DNA of 22,086 bases from Mycobacteriaceae bacterium (GCA_013362555.1 JABFVX010000460.1:1-22086), one strand, 5' to 3'; counted from the first letter of the stretch, positions 1 through 8,295 are shown. Numbers and translations: made by a program. The notes: generated by a model from the sequence alone, not told the origin.

Positions 1-39
1 GCCAACCGCGGCATCCGCCTGGGCCCCCAAGGCGACTAG
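1..39 (+). CDS. 3' end of a truncated gene, possibly an M23-type peptidase
   Basis: Twelve codons read ANRGIRLGPQGD and end in TAG; the rest lies left of the window. The tail resembles the WLxxRGIxL ending of actinobacterial M23 (lysostaphin-like) murein peptidases. In Mycobacterium tuberculosis an M23 peptidase gene (Rv0950c) lies convergent to uvrD1, as here. The family call is therefore an inference from a very short tail plus remembered gene order. The gene is convergent with uvrD1, and the inverted repeat at 53-107 fills the gap. Confidence 0.3.
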   Translation, partial: ANRGIRLGPQGD

Positions 40-52
40 AACGCTTCCCACA

Positions 53-107
53 CCTCCAGAATGACCCGTGACGTGCGTTGAGCGCACGTCACGGGTCATT
101 CTGGAGG
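53..107. repeat. Intergenic inverted repeat, short form (copy A)
   Basis: Perfect 25-bp arms at 53-77 and 83-107 flank the 5-nt loop TTGAG. The arm begins CCTCCAGAATGACCCGTGAC. This is one of nine related elements in the window. It sits between two convergent genes, 13 nt after the left stop codon and 3 nt from the uvrD1 stop codon, so it could act as a bidirectional terminator. There is no T-tract on either side. Confidence 0.95.
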
Positions 108-110
108 GGT

Positions 111-2522
111 TTAGAGCTTCACCATGGGGACGCCGCCGATCAGCATGAGGCGGACGGTGCCTGCGGAGCCGAAGTCGATCGTGACAGTGGCGCGGGGGCC
201 TAGGCCGTCGGCGGCGATCACGGTGCCGAGGCCGTACTTGTCGTGACTGACGCGGTCGCCGACGTCGAGGACCAGAGTGGTGTTGGGGCGGACGCTGCCG
301 GGAGCAGGTCGACGGGAGCCCGCGGAGATGCCGGGGCGCGGCGCGGATCGATCGGTCCAGAAGGAGTCCGGCTGGGTCCAGTCGCGTTCGGCGGTGTCGC
401 GGCCGAAGGACTTGCCGAGGGTGCGGCCCGGGTCGGCGCGCTTCCAGTCGATCAAGTGACTGGGGATTTCCTGCAGGAAGCGGGATTCCGGGTTCTGCAT
501 GGGCTGGCCCCAGGCCGAGCGCATCACGGCGCGCGACAGGTACAGCCTGCGCCGGGCGCGGGTGATGCCCACGTAGGCGAGCCTGCGTTCCTCTGCCAGC
601 TCCTTGTCGTCGCCCAGCGCCCGCATGTGCGGGAATTGGCCGTCCTCCCAACCGGTGACGAAAACCACCGGGAACTCGAGGCCCTTGGCGGTGTGCAGGG
701 TCATCAAGGTGACCACGCCGTCGTCGGAGTCCGGCACCTGGTCCGCGTCGGCCACCAGTGACACCCGCTCCAGGAACGCCGCCAGTGAACCCGGCTCCGG
801 CTCGCCCTCGCCGATTTCGAGCAGGTGCCCCTCGGCCTCGGCCGCGGCGATGGCATTGCGCGCTTCGGAGCTGAACTCCCTTGCCACGCTGACCAACTCG
901 TTCAAGTTGTCCAGCCGGGCGCCGTCCTGGGGATCGTTGGACGACGCCAGCTCCCGGCGGTAGCCGGTGTGGTCGAGAACCGCTTCCACGAGGTCGCCGA
1001 TGTCCGCGGCGCCGTCGGCCGCGCCCGCCGCCCGGATCTCGTCGAGCATCTCCAAGAAACCCGCAATCGCCTTCTGCGAGCGGGTGTTCAGCAGCGGCAC
1101 GGTGCCGTCGGCCGCGTCGCGCAGCGCCTGGCCGAAGCCGACTCCGGTGCGCTCGGCGTGCACCGCGACGCACGCCTCGGCCCGCTCGCCGATGCCCCGG
1201 CGCGGGGTGTTGAGGATGCGGCGCACGCTCACCGTGTCCTCCGGGTTCTCCAGCACCCGCAGATACGCCACCGCGTCACGAATTTCCTTGCGCTCGTAAA
1301 ACCGAACGCCGCCGACCACCCGGTAGGGCAGGCCCATCCGGATGAACATCTCCTCCACCGAGCGGGAGTTGTTGTTGGTGCGGTAGAAGACGGCCACGTC
1401 GGAGTACTTCGCCTCGCCCGCGTCCACCAAGCGGTCGATCTCCCTGGCGACGAAGGACGCTTCGTCGTGCTCGTTGTCCGCGACGTAGCCGGTGATCAGC
1501 TCGCCGTCGCCGGAGTCGGTCCACAGCTTCTTGTCCCGCCTGCCCGCATTGCGGGAGATGACGGCGTTGGCGGCGGTCAGGATGTGCTGGGTGGAGCGGT
1601 AGTTCTGCTCCAGCATGATGGTGTCGGCGTTCGGGAAGTCCCGCTCGAACTCCTCGATATTGCGGATGGTCGCGCCGCGGAACGCGTAGATCGACTGGTC
1701 CGCGTCGCCCACCACGCACAACTCCGCGGGCGCGAGCTCGCCGGGCCCGGCCACCAGCTCGTGTATCAGCGCGTACTGGGCGTGGTTGGTGTCCTGGTAC
1801 TCGTCCACCAGGACGTGGCGGAACCGGCGCCGGTAGTGTTCGGCGACCGCGGGGTTGGCACGCAACAGCGCGACCGTCTCGCCGATGAGGTCGTCGAAGT
1901 CGAGCGCGTTGCCCGCGCGCAGCCGCTTCTGGTACGTGGAATAGACCTCGGCCACCATCCGGGCGTACGCGTCGTCGGCCTGCTCGGCCGCGCCGTCCGG
2001 GTCGACGAGTTCGTTCTTCAGGTTGGAGATGGAGCCCGCGAGCATCCGGGCCGGGAACTTCTTCGGGTCGATCTCCATGTCCCGGCCGATCATCGTCAAC
2101 AGCCTGCGCGAATCGTCGGCGTCGTAGATGGAGAAGTTCGAGTTCAGCCCGGGCACCAGGCCGGACTGGGTGCGGAGGATGCGCACGCAGCTGGAGTGGA
2201 AGGTGGAGATCCACATGGTGCGGGCGCGCGGGCCGACCAGCGCGATCACCCGCTCGCGCATCTCGGCCGCGGCTTTGTTGGTGAAGGTGATGGCCAGCAC
2301 CTGGCCGGGACTCACGTCCCGCTCGGCCAGCAAGTAGGCGATGCGCCGAGTCAGCACGGCCGTCTTGCCGGAACCGGCTCCGGCTACCACCAATAGTGGG
2401 GAGCCTGCGTGCACCACGGCGGCGCGCTGCTGCGCATTCAGCCCGTCGAGGAGTCGGGCGGTGCGCTCGTTAACGGCATTATCGCTGTTCACAGGGGTGG
2501 GTGCCCACTCGGTCGTCTCCAT
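111..2522 (-). CDS. uvrD1: ATP-dependent 3'-5' DNA helicase UvrD1/PcrA
   Basis: Superfamily 1A helicase of 803 residues, the usual length for this family. It unwinds DNA with 3'-5' polarity in nucleotide-excision and mismatch-type repair and clears DNA of bound proteins. Visible motifs in order are the Q-motif LNAQQ (29-33), Walker A GAGSGKT (48-54), Walker B DEYQD (240-244), GDADQSIYAFRGA (272-284), QNYRS (306-310), TLHTAKGLEF (608-617) and the arginine-rich VGITRARRR (651-659). Residues 752-803 form the Tudor-like C-terminal module that contacts RNA polymerase in PcrA/UvrD proteins. Cys451 lies in the 2B domain at the position reported for redox-dependent dimerisation of M. tuberculosis UvrD1. 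The ATG at 2522 has no Shine-Dalgarno sequence but lies 9 nt after a TAGCGT hexamer, so the mRNA leader is probably very short. Confidence 0.96.
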   Translation of the reverse strand: METTEWAPTPVNSDNAVNERTARLLDGLNAQQRAAVVHAGSPLLVVAGAGSGKTAVLTRRIAYLLAERDVSPGQVLAITFTNKAAAEMRERVIALVGPRARTMWISTFHSSCVRILRTQSGLVPGLNSNFSIYDADDSRRLLTMIGRDMEIDPKKFPARMLAGSISNLKNELVDPDGAAEQADDAYARMVAEVYSTYQKRLRAGNALDFDDLIGETVALLRANPAVAEHYRRRFRHVLVDEYQDTNHAQYALIHELVAGPGELAPAELCVVGDADQSIYAFRGATIRNIEEFERDFPNADTIMLEQNYRSTQHILTAANAVISRNAGRRDKKLWTDSGDGELITGYVADNEHDEASFVAREIDRLVDAGEAKYSDVAVFYRTNNNSRSVEEMFIRMGLPYRVVGGVRFYERKEIRDAVAYLRVLENPEDTVSVRRILNTPRRGIGERAEACVAVHAERTGVGFGQALRDAADGTVPLLNTRSQKAIAGFLEMLDEIRAAGAADGAADIGDLVEAVLDHTGYRRELASSNDPQDGARLDNLNELVSVAREFSSEARNAIAAAEAEGHLLEIGEGEPEPGSLAAFLERVSLVADADQVPDSDDGVVTLMTLHTAKGLEFPVVFVTGWEDGQFPHMRALGDDKELAEERRLAYVGITRARRRLYLSRAVMRSAWGQPMQNPESRFLQEIPSHLIDWKRADPGRTLGKSFGRDTAERDWTQPDSFWTDRSAPRPGISAGSRRPAPGSVRPNTTLVLDVGDRVSHDKYGLGTVIAADGLGPRATVTIDFGSAGTVRLMLIGGVPMVKL

Positions 2523-2531
2523 CGCTTTGTC

Positions 2532-2537
2532 ACGCTA
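2532..2537 (-). promoter_or_regulatory. Predicted -10 element of uvrD1
   Basis: On the minus strand TAGCGT fits the actinobacterial TAnnnT -10 consensus and ends 9 nt before the ATG. The implied leader is only a few nucleotides. The 157-bp gap to the divergent chorismate mutase gene (2523-2679) must hold both promoters. I saw no clear -35 and no complete LexA box there. Confidence 0.45.
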
Positions 2538-2679
2538 CCCCGCCGGACTGACATCGCGGGCGCGAGAGCATGTTCAGACCCGCGGTCGTCGTGGCAGACT
2601 GGAATTTCGTGAGTCGAACTGGACGGTAACGCCTGAGCAACTCGGGCCGATCCAGCTACCGACACGAGGGAGAGGATGT

Positions 2680-3024
2680 ATGGGTAGCGAACGGGCGAGC
2701 GCGGCGACGGGGAACCAACACGAGGCAAGCGCAGTGGCGGGGGATACGACTGCTATGACCCACTCCGGTGTCACCTATACCGAGGCCCAGATCGAGGACC
2801 TGCGCAAGGAGATCGACCGGCTCGACGCGGAGATCCTGGCGGCCGTCAAGCGCCGCACCGAGGTCTCGCGGATCATCGGCCGCACTCGGATGGCCGCGGG
2901 CGGCACCCGCCTGGTGCACAACCGGGAGATGAAAGTCCTGGAGCGCTTCAGCGAGCTGGGCCAGGAGGGTCACACCCTCGCCATGCTCCTGCTCCGCCTC
3001 GGACGCGGTCGCCTCGGACATTGA
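2680..3024 (+). CDS. Chorismate mutase, AroQ-delta type (cytosolic)
   Basis: The 114-residue protein converts chorismate to prephenate for phenylalanine and tyrosine synthesis. From residue 41 it reads LRKEIDRLDAEILAAVKRR, then GGTRLVHNREMKV, and it ends LLLRLGRGRLGH. This closely matches the remembered M. tuberculosis Rv0948c enzyme (105 residues). That subclass has low activity alone and is activated by complex formation with DAHP synthase, which is not in this window. The first ~30 residues are low-complexity and probably disordered. The ATG at 2680 is preceded by GGGAGAGG. A second in-frame ATG at 2755 would give an 89-residue core protein. As in mycobacteria, the gene is divergent from uvrD1. 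Its stop codon lies 3 nt before the hairpin at 3027-3098. Confidence 0.93.
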   Translation: MGSERASAATGNQHEASAVAGDTTAMTHSGVTYTEAQIEDLRKEIDRLDAEILAAVKRRTEVSRIIGRTRMAAGGTRLVHNREMKVLERFSELGQEGHTLAMLLLRLGRGRLGH

Positions 3025-3026
3025 CG

Positions 3027-3098
3027 CTCCCGTGATTTCCGACTGCGACCCGTACCTCCCCGCGCGAGACGCCGGGTCGCAGTCGGGAGTCACGGGAG
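3027..3098. terminator. Large imperfect hairpin between convergent genes (a different repeat family)
   Basis: Arms at 3027-3051 and 3074-3098 pair at 23 of 25 positions around a 22-nt loop. The left arm starts CTCCCGTGATTTCCGACTGC. It is unrelated in sequence to the nine-member family but sits in the same kind of place, between convergent genes. The right arm contains the last codons and TGA stop of the dehydrogenase on the minus strand. No T-tract follows, as is common for actinobacterial terminators. Confidence 0.7.
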
Positions 3099-4553
3099 GG
3101 CAATGTATTTGGTGAACAAGTACTCTTCGATGCCTTCGTAGCCGCCCTCGCGGCCGAACCCGGATTCCTTCACGCCGCCGAACGGGGCGGCAGGGTCGGA
3201 GATGACGCCGCGGTTCACCCCGACCATGCCGGACTCCAGCGCCTCCGCGACCCGCAGCGCGCGGTCCAGGCCCTTGGTGTAAATGTATGCGGCCAAGCCG
3301 TATTCGGTGTCGTTGGCGGCGGCGACGCCCTCGGCCTCGGTGTCGAACGCGGCGATGGGGGCGACCGGGCCGAACACCTCCTCGGTGAGGATGCGCGCCG
3401 CGGGCGGGACGTCGGTGAGCACGGTGGCCGGGTAGAACCAGCCGGGGCCGCCAGGGGCTTTGCCGCCGAGCCGGACCGTCGCGCCGTGCGCCACGGCGTC
3501 GTCCACCAGCTCCGACACCGTCCGCAGCTGGGCGGCGCTGACCAGCGGGCCGAGGGTGGTCTCCGGGTCGGTCCCGGGTCCGAGCCGCATGGCCGCCATA
3601 CGCTCGGCGAGCTTGTCGGTGAACTCCGCGAGGACGCCGCGCTGGACGTGGAAACGGTTGGCGGCGGTGCAGGCCTCGCCGCCGTTGCGCAGTTTGGCCA
3701 GCATCGCTCCATCCACCGCGGCGTCGATGTCGGCGTCGTCGAACACCACGAAAGGCGCGTTGCCGCCCAGCTCCATGGACGTGCGCAACAGCCGGTTCGC
3801 CGAGCTGCGCACGAGCTGCTTGCCCACCCCGGTAGAGCCGGTGAAGGTGAGCTTGCGCAGCCGCGCGTCGTCGATCAGCGGCTGGGCCAGCGCGGACGCG
3901 TGCGCGGTCGGCAGCACCGACAGCACGCCGTCCGGCAGCCCGGCCTCGGTGCACAGCCGCGCGAGCAGCAGCATGGTGAGCGGGGTCTCGGCGGCGGGCT
4001 TCACCAGCATCGTGCACCCCGCGGCCAGCGCGGGGCCGATCTTGCGCGTGCCCATGGCCAGCGGGAAGTTCCACGGTGTGATCGCCAGGCACGGCCCGAC
4101 AGGCTGCTTGTGCACCACGATCCGACCGGCGCCCCCGGGAGCCTGTTGGTAGCGGCCGTGCACGCGCACCGCCTCCTCGGCGAACCAGCGGAAGAACTCC
4201 GCGCCGTAGCGCACCTCATTGCGGCTCTCGCCCAGCGCCTTTCCCATTTCGAGGGTCATCAGCACCGCGAAATCCTCGGCCTGCGCGGTAATCCGCTCGA
4301 ACACCGCCCGCAGGATCTCGGCCCGCTCTCGCGCCGGAGTGGCCGCCCAGCCCGGCCCGGCCGCCGCCGCGGCGTCCAGTGCGCGCAGCCCGTCTTCCGG
4401 CCCGGCGTCGGCCACCTCGACCAGCGTCTCGCCGGTGGCCGGGTCGTGCACCGGGAAAGTCGCGCCGTTCGCCGCATCCGCCGCTTTCCCGGCGATCCAG
4501 AGCTGCGTGGGCACGGTGTCCAGGATCTTTTCGCGCTGCATGCCTCTCAGCAT
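3090..4553 (-). CDS. NAD(P)-dependent succinate-semialdehyde dehydrogenase family protein
   Basis: Aldehyde dehydrogenase of 487 residues, most like GabD-type enzymes that oxidise succinate semialdehyde to succinate in 4-aminobutyrate breakdown. Visible are the catalytic-pocket Asn162 in ITPWNFP, the cofactor-binding FTGSTGVGK, the general base Glu261 in MELGGNAPFV, the nucleophile Cys295 in GGEACTAANR, and EEVFGPVAPI near residue 391. The substrate is inferred from overall similarity; other aldehyde dehydrogenases share these motifs. I chose the ATG at 4553 because GGGGAGG lies 9 nt upstream. An ATG at 4541 is the alternative. Earlier in-frame starts would begin inside the repeat at 4608-4662 and are unlikely. 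The C-terminus (IALP and the TGA) is encoded by the hairpin at 3027-3098. No other GABA-pathway gene is nearby. Confidence 0.88.
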   Translation of the reverse strand: MLRGMQREKILDTVPTQLWIAGKAADAANGATFPVHDPATGETLVEVADAGPEDGLRALDAAAAAGPGWAATPARERAEILRAVFERITAQAEDFAVLMTLEMGKALGESRNEVRYGAEFFRWFAEEAVRVHGRYQQAPGGAGRIVVHKQPVGPCLAITPWNFPLAMGTRKIGPALAAGCTMLVKPAAETPLTMLLLARLCTEAGLPDGVLSVLPTAHASALAQPLIDDARLRKLTFTGSTGVGKQLVRSSANRLLRTSMELGGNAPFVVFDDADIDAAVDGAMLAKLRNGGEACTAANRFHVQRGVLAEFTDKLAERMAAMRLGPGTDPETTLGPLVSAAQLRTVSELVDDAVAHGATVRLGGKAPGGPGWFYPATVLTDVPPAARILTEEVFGPVAPIAAFDTEAEGVAAANDTEYGLAAYIYTKGLDRALRVAEALESGMVGVNRGVISDPAAPFGGVKESGFGREGGYEGIEEYLFTKYIALP

Positions 4554-4607
4554 GACCCACCGCCTCCCCAACGCAACCCGCACACCTTCCGAAGCGACCG
4601 TCCAGAA

Positions 4608-4662
4608 CCTCCAGAACGACCCATGACGTGCGTCCAACGCAACTTGTGGGTCGTTCTGGAGG
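4608..4662. repeat. Intergenic inverted repeat, short form (copy B, partly decayed)
   Basis: Arms at 4608-4632 and 4638-4662 flank the loop TCCAA and pair at 21 of 25 positions, with the mismatches near the loop. The outer stem carries the paired variants AGAACGACCC and GGGTCGTTCT. It lies between divergent genes, where it cannot terminate either. An extra TCCAGAAC at 4601-4608 partly duplicates the outer arm (TCCAGAAC at 4610-4617). Confidence 0.93.
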
Positions 4663-4720
4663 ATCTCGCGGCACGCTCCACCAGGTGCGCGGGTTCCAGG
4701 TGGGGAGCAGGGGCGCCGGG

Positions 4721-4726
4721 TACGGT
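4721..4726 (+). promoter_or_regulatory. Predicted -10 element of pgi
   Basis: TACGGT is followed by exactly 6 nt and then GTG at 4733. This is the spacing of leaderless actinobacterial promoters, in which the start codon is at or next to +1. There is no convincing Shine-Dalgarno sequence. Confidence 0.5.
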
Positions 4727-4732
4727 GGGCGG

Positions 4733-6370
4733 GTGGGCAGCGATATCACCGAATCGGTCGAGTGGAAGAACCTGCGACACCACCACGAGGAGATTGCGGA
4801 GACGACGCTGCGGGAGCTGTTCGCGGCGGACCCGGACCGCGGGCGCGAACTGACCGCGAGCGTGGGCGACCTCTACGTCGACTTCAGCAAGCACCGCCTC
4901 ACCCGCGAGACCGTGCGGCTGCTGGTGGAGCTGGCCGGCGCGGCCGGAGTGGAGCAGCACCGGGACGCGATGTTCGCGGGCCGCCACATCAACACCTCGG
5001 AGGACCGCGCGGTGCTGCACACCGCGCTGCGGCTGCCCGCCGACGCCGCGCTCACGGTCGACGGGCAGAATGTCGTGGCCGACGTGCACGAGGTGCTGCG
5101 GCGGATGGGCGAGTTCACCGACGCGCTGCGGTCCGGACTGTGGCGCGGTGCGACCGGCGAGCGCATCGCCACCGTCGTGAATATCGGGATCGGGGGATCC
5201 GACCTCGGGCCGGTGATGGTGTACCGCGCGCTGCGGCACTACGCCGACGCGGGCATCTCGGCCCGGTTCGTGTCGAACATCGACCCGGCGGACCTGGTCG
5301 CCGCCCTGGACGGATTGAACCCGGCCACAACGCTGTTCATCGTGGCCTCCAAGACGTTCTCGACGCTGGAGACGCTCACCAACGCCACCGCGGCCCGACG
5401 CTGGCTCGTCGCCGCACTCGGCGAAGAAGCGGTGGCCAAGCATTTCGTCGCCGTCTCCACGCAGGCGGACCGGGTGGCCGCATTCGGCATCGACACGGCC
5501 AACATGTTCGGCTTCTGGGACTGGGTGGGCGGCCGGTACTCGGTGGACTCTGCCATCGGGCTTTCGGTGATGGCCGCGGTCGGCAAGGAGCGCTTCGCCG
5601 AGTTCCTGTCCGGCATGCACACCGTCGACGAGCATTTCCGCACCGCGCCCGCGGCGGCCAACGTGCCGCTGCTGCTGGGGATGATCGGGCTGTGGTACTC
5701 GAACTTCTTCGGTGCCCAGACCCGCGCCGTGCTGCCGTATTCCAATGACCTGGCCCGGTTTCCGGCCTATCTGCAGCAGCTCACCATGGAGTCCAACGGC
5801 AAGTCGGTGCGCGCGGACGGCACGGCCGTGCCCGCCTCCACCGGCGAGATCTTCTGGGGCGAGCCGGGCACCAACGGTCAGCACGCCTTCTACCAGCTGC
5901 TCCACCAGGGCACTCGGCTGATCCCGGCGGATTTCATCGGATTCGCCGGTCCCACCGACGATCTGGCGACGCAGGATGGCGCGGGCAGCATGCACGACAT
6001 CCTGATGAGCAACCTGTTCGCCCAGACCAAGGTGCTCGCGTTCGGCAAGACCGCCGCGGAGATCGCCGCCGAAGGCACGCCCGCGTCCGTGGTCCCGCAC
6101 CGTGTGATGCCCGGAAACCGCCCGAGCACAACGATTCTCGCGCCGAAGCTCACGCCGTCCGCCGTCGGCCAGCTCATCGCGCTGTACGAGCACCAGGTCT
6201 TCGTCGAAGGCAGCGTCTGGGGCATCGACAGCTTCGACCAGTGGGGCGTCGAACTCGGCAAGAAGCAGGCACTCGCCCTGGAACCGCTCTTGACCTCCCC
6301 GACTCCCCCCGCCCCTCAGGACGATTCCTCCACGGACGCCCTGATCCGCTGGTACCGCGACCACCGCTGA
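4733..6370 (+). CDS. pgi: Glucose-6-phosphate isomerase
   Basis: The 545-residue enzyme interconverts glucose-6-phosphate and fructose-6-phosphate at the head of glycolysis and in gluconeogenesis; M. tuberculosis Pgi has 553 residues. Visible are VVNIGIGGSDLGPVMV, the phosphate-binding VASKTFSTLETLTNA, DWVGGRYSVDSAIG, the catalytic-region GEPGTNGQHAFYQLLHQGT and the family signature around WGIDSFDQWGVELGK with the active-site lysine. The GTG at 4733 gives the N-terminus GSDITESVEWKNLRHHHEEI, which fits the family. The in-frame ATG at 4628 lies inside repeat B and would add 35 residues read partly from repeat sequence. The gene is convergent with the acyl-CoA dehydrogenase, with a hairpin between them. 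Confidence 0.97.
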   Translation: MGSDITESVEWKNLRHHHEEIAETTLRELFAADPDRGRELTASVGDLYVDFSKHRLTRETVRLLVELAGAAGVEQHRDAMFAGRHINTSEDRAVLHTALRLPADAALTVDGQNVVADVHEVLRRMGEFTDALRSGLWRGATGERIATVVNIGIGGSDLGPVMVYRALRHYADAGISARFVSNIDPADLVAALDGLNPATTLFIVASKTFSTLETLTNATAARRWLVAALGEEAVAKHFVAVSTQADRVAAFGIDTANMFGFWDWVGGRYSVDSAIGLSVMAAVGKERFAEFLSGMHTVDEHFRTAPAAANVPLLLGMIGLWYSNFFGAQTRAVLPYSNDLARFPAYLQQLTMESNGKSVRADGTAVPASTGEIFWGEPGTNGQHAFYQLLHQGTRLIPADFIGFAGPTDDLATQDGAGSMHDILMSNLFAQTKVLAFGKTAAEIAAEGTPASVVPHRVMPGNRPSTTILAPKLTPSAVGQLIALYEHQVFVEGSVWGIDSFDQWGVELGKKQALALEPLLTSPTPPAPQDDSSTDALIRWYRDHR

Positions 6371-6384
6371 CCCAGCGCGTCCCA

Positions 6385-6419
6385 GCGTCCTGCCTTCGCA
6401 CGGCGTGCAGGCAGGACGC
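6385..6419. terminator. Bidirectional hairpin terminator between pgi and the acyl-CoA dehydrogenase gene
   Basis: GCGTCCTGCC (6385-6394) pairs perfectly with GGCAGGACGC (6410-6419) around a 15-nt loop. It fills the 51-bp gap between two convergent stop codons. There is no T-tract. It is not a member of the nine-copy family. Confidence 0.6.
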
Positions 6420-6421
6420 GT

Positions 6422-8080
6422 TCAGGACACAGGCTCGCGGGCGGGGATTCGAGCGAGAATGGCTTCGGTGTCGACGCCGGAGGGCAAGGTGCCGAAGGCG
6501 ACGCCCCAGTCGCCGCCAAGGCGGGACGCGCAGAAGGCGTCCGCGACCGCGGGGTCGCCGTGGCGGACCAGCTGGGCGCCTTGCAGTGCCAACGCCATCT
6601 GTTCGACGACCCGGCGCGCCCGGTACTGGATGTCGTCCAGGTTGGACAGGTCCTTGCCGAGGCGGGCGACGGCGTCGTCGAGGCGCGGGTCGGCGCCGGC
6701 GGCCTTGCCGACCTCGGCGAAGTAGGCCTCCACGGTCTCCGGCCTGCGGGCCATGGCGCGCAAGGCGTCCAGCGCGGCCACGTTGCCGGAGCCCTCCCAG
6801 ATCGACAGCAGCGGGGCTTCGCGGTAGAGCCGCGGCATGCCGGACTCCTCGACGTAGCCGTTGCCGCCGAGACATTCCAACGCCTCCGCGGCGTGCGCCG
6901 GACCGCGTTTGCACACCCAGTACTTGGTGACGGCCAAACCGATGCGGCGCAAATCGGATTCGGCGCCCGCGGGCTCTTCGGGCCGAGTCGCGGCCCGCAC
7001 CGCCGCGTCCGTCGCCCCGGCCAGCCGCATCATGACCGTCGTCGCGGCCTCCGACTCGACGATCAAGTCCGCGAGCACGTTGCGCATGGCGGGCTGGTCG
7101 ACGAGGTTGGCGCCGAAGGCCTTCCGGTGCCGGGCGTGGTGCGCCGCGAACACCGCGCCGATGCGCATGCCGGTGGCGGTGCCGATGACGCAGTCGAGCC
7201 GGGTCATGTTGACCATCTCGATGATGGTCTTGACGCCCGCGCCTTCCGCGCCGACCAGCCAGCCCAGGGCGTCCTCGTACTCGATCTCGGACGAGGCGTT
7301 CGAGCGGTTGCCGAGCTTGTCCTTGAGCCGTTGCAGCCGAATCGGATTGCGGGCGCCGTCCGGCAGCACCCGCGGCAGCAGGAAGCACGACAGCCCGCCG
7401 GGCGCCTGTGCGAGGGTGAGGAACATGTCCGACATCGGGGCCGAGGTGAACCACTTGTGCCCGACGATGCGGTAGGTCCCGTCGGGCAGCGGCGTCGCGG
7501 TGGTGGTGTTGGCGCGCACGTCCGAGCCGCCCTGTTTCTCGGTCATCGACATGCCCGCGATCAGTCCGGATTTCGTCGACGGCACGCGCAGCCCGAAGTC
7601 GTAGCTCGGGGCGGCCAGCAGCGGCTCGAACTGGGCGGCCAGCTCGGGATTGTGGCGCAGCGCGGGCACCACGGCATAGGTCATGGAAATCGGACAGCCG
7701 TGTCCCGGGTCGGTCGAGCCCCACACGTAGAACTTCGCTGCCCGCGCCACGTGCGCCCCGGGCCGGTCGTCGCGCCACGGCGCCGCGTGCAGGCCGTGCG
7801 ACACCGCGACATCCATCAGCCGATGCCAGTCCGGGTGGAATTCCACCTCGTCGACGCGGCGGCCCCAGCGATCGTGAGTGTGCAGCACCGGCGGCTGCTC
7901 GTTGACCCGGCGGCCCCATTCGCGCGCCTCGACGCCGCCCGCCAGCCTGCCGAGCTCGCGGACCTCCGGCTCGGCCCACGCCGCGCCCTCGCGCCGCAGC
8001 CCCTCCAACAGCGCCGGGTCGTCCGCCGTGTCGAACGGCACCGGGTCGGGGACCTGGTTGAACACTTCGTGAGTCGGCAC
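6422..8080 (-). CDS. AidB-like acyl-CoA dehydrogenase
   Basis: FAD-dependent acyl-CoA dehydrogenase of 552 residues, longer than ordinary members (~380) and close to E. coli AidB (541). Visible are MTEKQGGSDVRANTT and HKWFTSAPMSDMFLTLAQ of the flavin-binding middle domain, KDKLGNRSNASSEIEYEDA, NMTRLDCVIGTATGMR, ECLGGNGYVEESGMPRLYRE, and SIWEGSGNVAALDALR, where AidB-type proteins carry the catalytic glutamate. The substrate is unknown; relatives include isovaleryl-CoA dehydrogenase-like and alkylation-response proteins. The GTG at 8080 follows GGGAGG with a 5-nt spacer and gives PTHEVFNQVPDPVPF, a typical family N-terminus. Longer in-frame starts would read through repeat C. The gene is divergent from the carboxylesterase. 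A near-palindrome lies just upstream. Confidence 0.9.
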   Translation of the reverse strand: MPTHEVFNQVPDPVPFDTADDPALLEGLRREGAAWAEPEVRELGRLAGGVEAREWGRRVNEQPPVLHTHDRWGRRVDEVEFHPDWHRLMDVAVSHGLHAAPWRDDRPGAHVARAAKFYVWGSTDPGHGCPISMTYAVVPALRHNPELAAQFEPLLAAPSYDFGLRVPSTKSGLIAGMSMTEKQGGSDVRANTTTATPLPDGTYRIVGHKWFTSAPMSDMFLTLAQAPGGLSCFLLPRVLPDGARNPIRLQRLKDKLGNRSNASSEIEYEDALGWLVGAEGAGVKTIIEMVNMTRLDCVIGTATGMRIGAVFAAHHARHRKAFGANLVDQPAMRNVLADLIVESEAATTVMMRLAGATDAAVRAATRPEEPAGAESDLRRIGLAVTKYWVCKRGPAHAAEALECLGGNGYVEESGMPRLYREAPLLSIWEGSGNVAALDALRAMARRPETVEAYFAEVGKAAGADPRLDDAVARLGKDLSNLDDIQYRARRVVEQMALALQGAQLVRHGDPAVADAFCASRLGGDWGVAFGTLPSGVDTEAILARIPAREPVS

Positions 8081-8108
8081 CCGACCCTCCCGTCGAAGTT
8101 TCTTACAC

Positions 8109-8129
8109 GGTATACCTAACCAGTATGCC
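8109..8129. promoter_or_regulatory. Candidate operator overlapping the acyl-CoA dehydrogenase promoter
   Basis: GGTATAC (8109-8115) and GTATGCC (8123-8129) form 7-bp arms with one mismatch around a 7-nt spacer. The left arm overlaps a minus-strand TACCGT (8112-8107), a plausible -10 about 27 nt before the GTG start. The 21-bp size suits a TetR-family dimer. No regulator can be assigned. Confidence 0.3.
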
Positions 8130-8132
8130 TGA

Positions 8133-8183
8133 TCCAGAATGACCCATGACGTGCGCCTAACGCACTCCATGGGTCGTGCTGGA
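8133..8183. repeat. Intergenic inverted repeat, short form (copy C, partly decayed)
   Basis: Arms at 8133-8155 and 8161-8183 flank the loop CCTAA and pair at 19 of 23 positions, one of the four mismatches being a possible T-G wobble. It lies in the divergent gap between the acyl-CoA dehydrogenase and carboxylesterase genes, in a promoter rather than a terminator position. Confidence 0.92.
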
Positions 8184-8295
8184 ACGGGATTGGTCCAACA
8201 CAGGACCCACAGGGGTGTACGCCGGGTCACAAGTACCATCGACACGAGCGCGGCGCAGCGGCCGCGCGGTTGTCCGGACTGAGGAGTCGAGGAGC

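Noticed and set aside
825..2396. Long open frame on the plus strand opposite uvrD1
   Set aside because: It is antisense to a clear helicase gene and lacks recognisable domains; such frames are common in high-GC DNA.
2575..2640. Possible LexA/SOS box upstream of uvrD1 (a TCGAAC half-site)
   Set aside because: Only one half-site is present; the partner GTTCGA at the right distance is missing.
4554..4637. In-frame N-terminal extension of the SSADH-type dehydrogenase, beginning in repeat B
   Set aside because: The extra residues are read from the inverted repeat and have no family counterpart; ATG 4553 has a good ribosome-binding site.
8081..8245. In-frame N-terminal extension of the acyl-CoA dehydrogenase through repeat C
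   Set aside because: It translates the repeat and promoter region; GTG 8080 has GGGAGG and matches the expected N-terminus.
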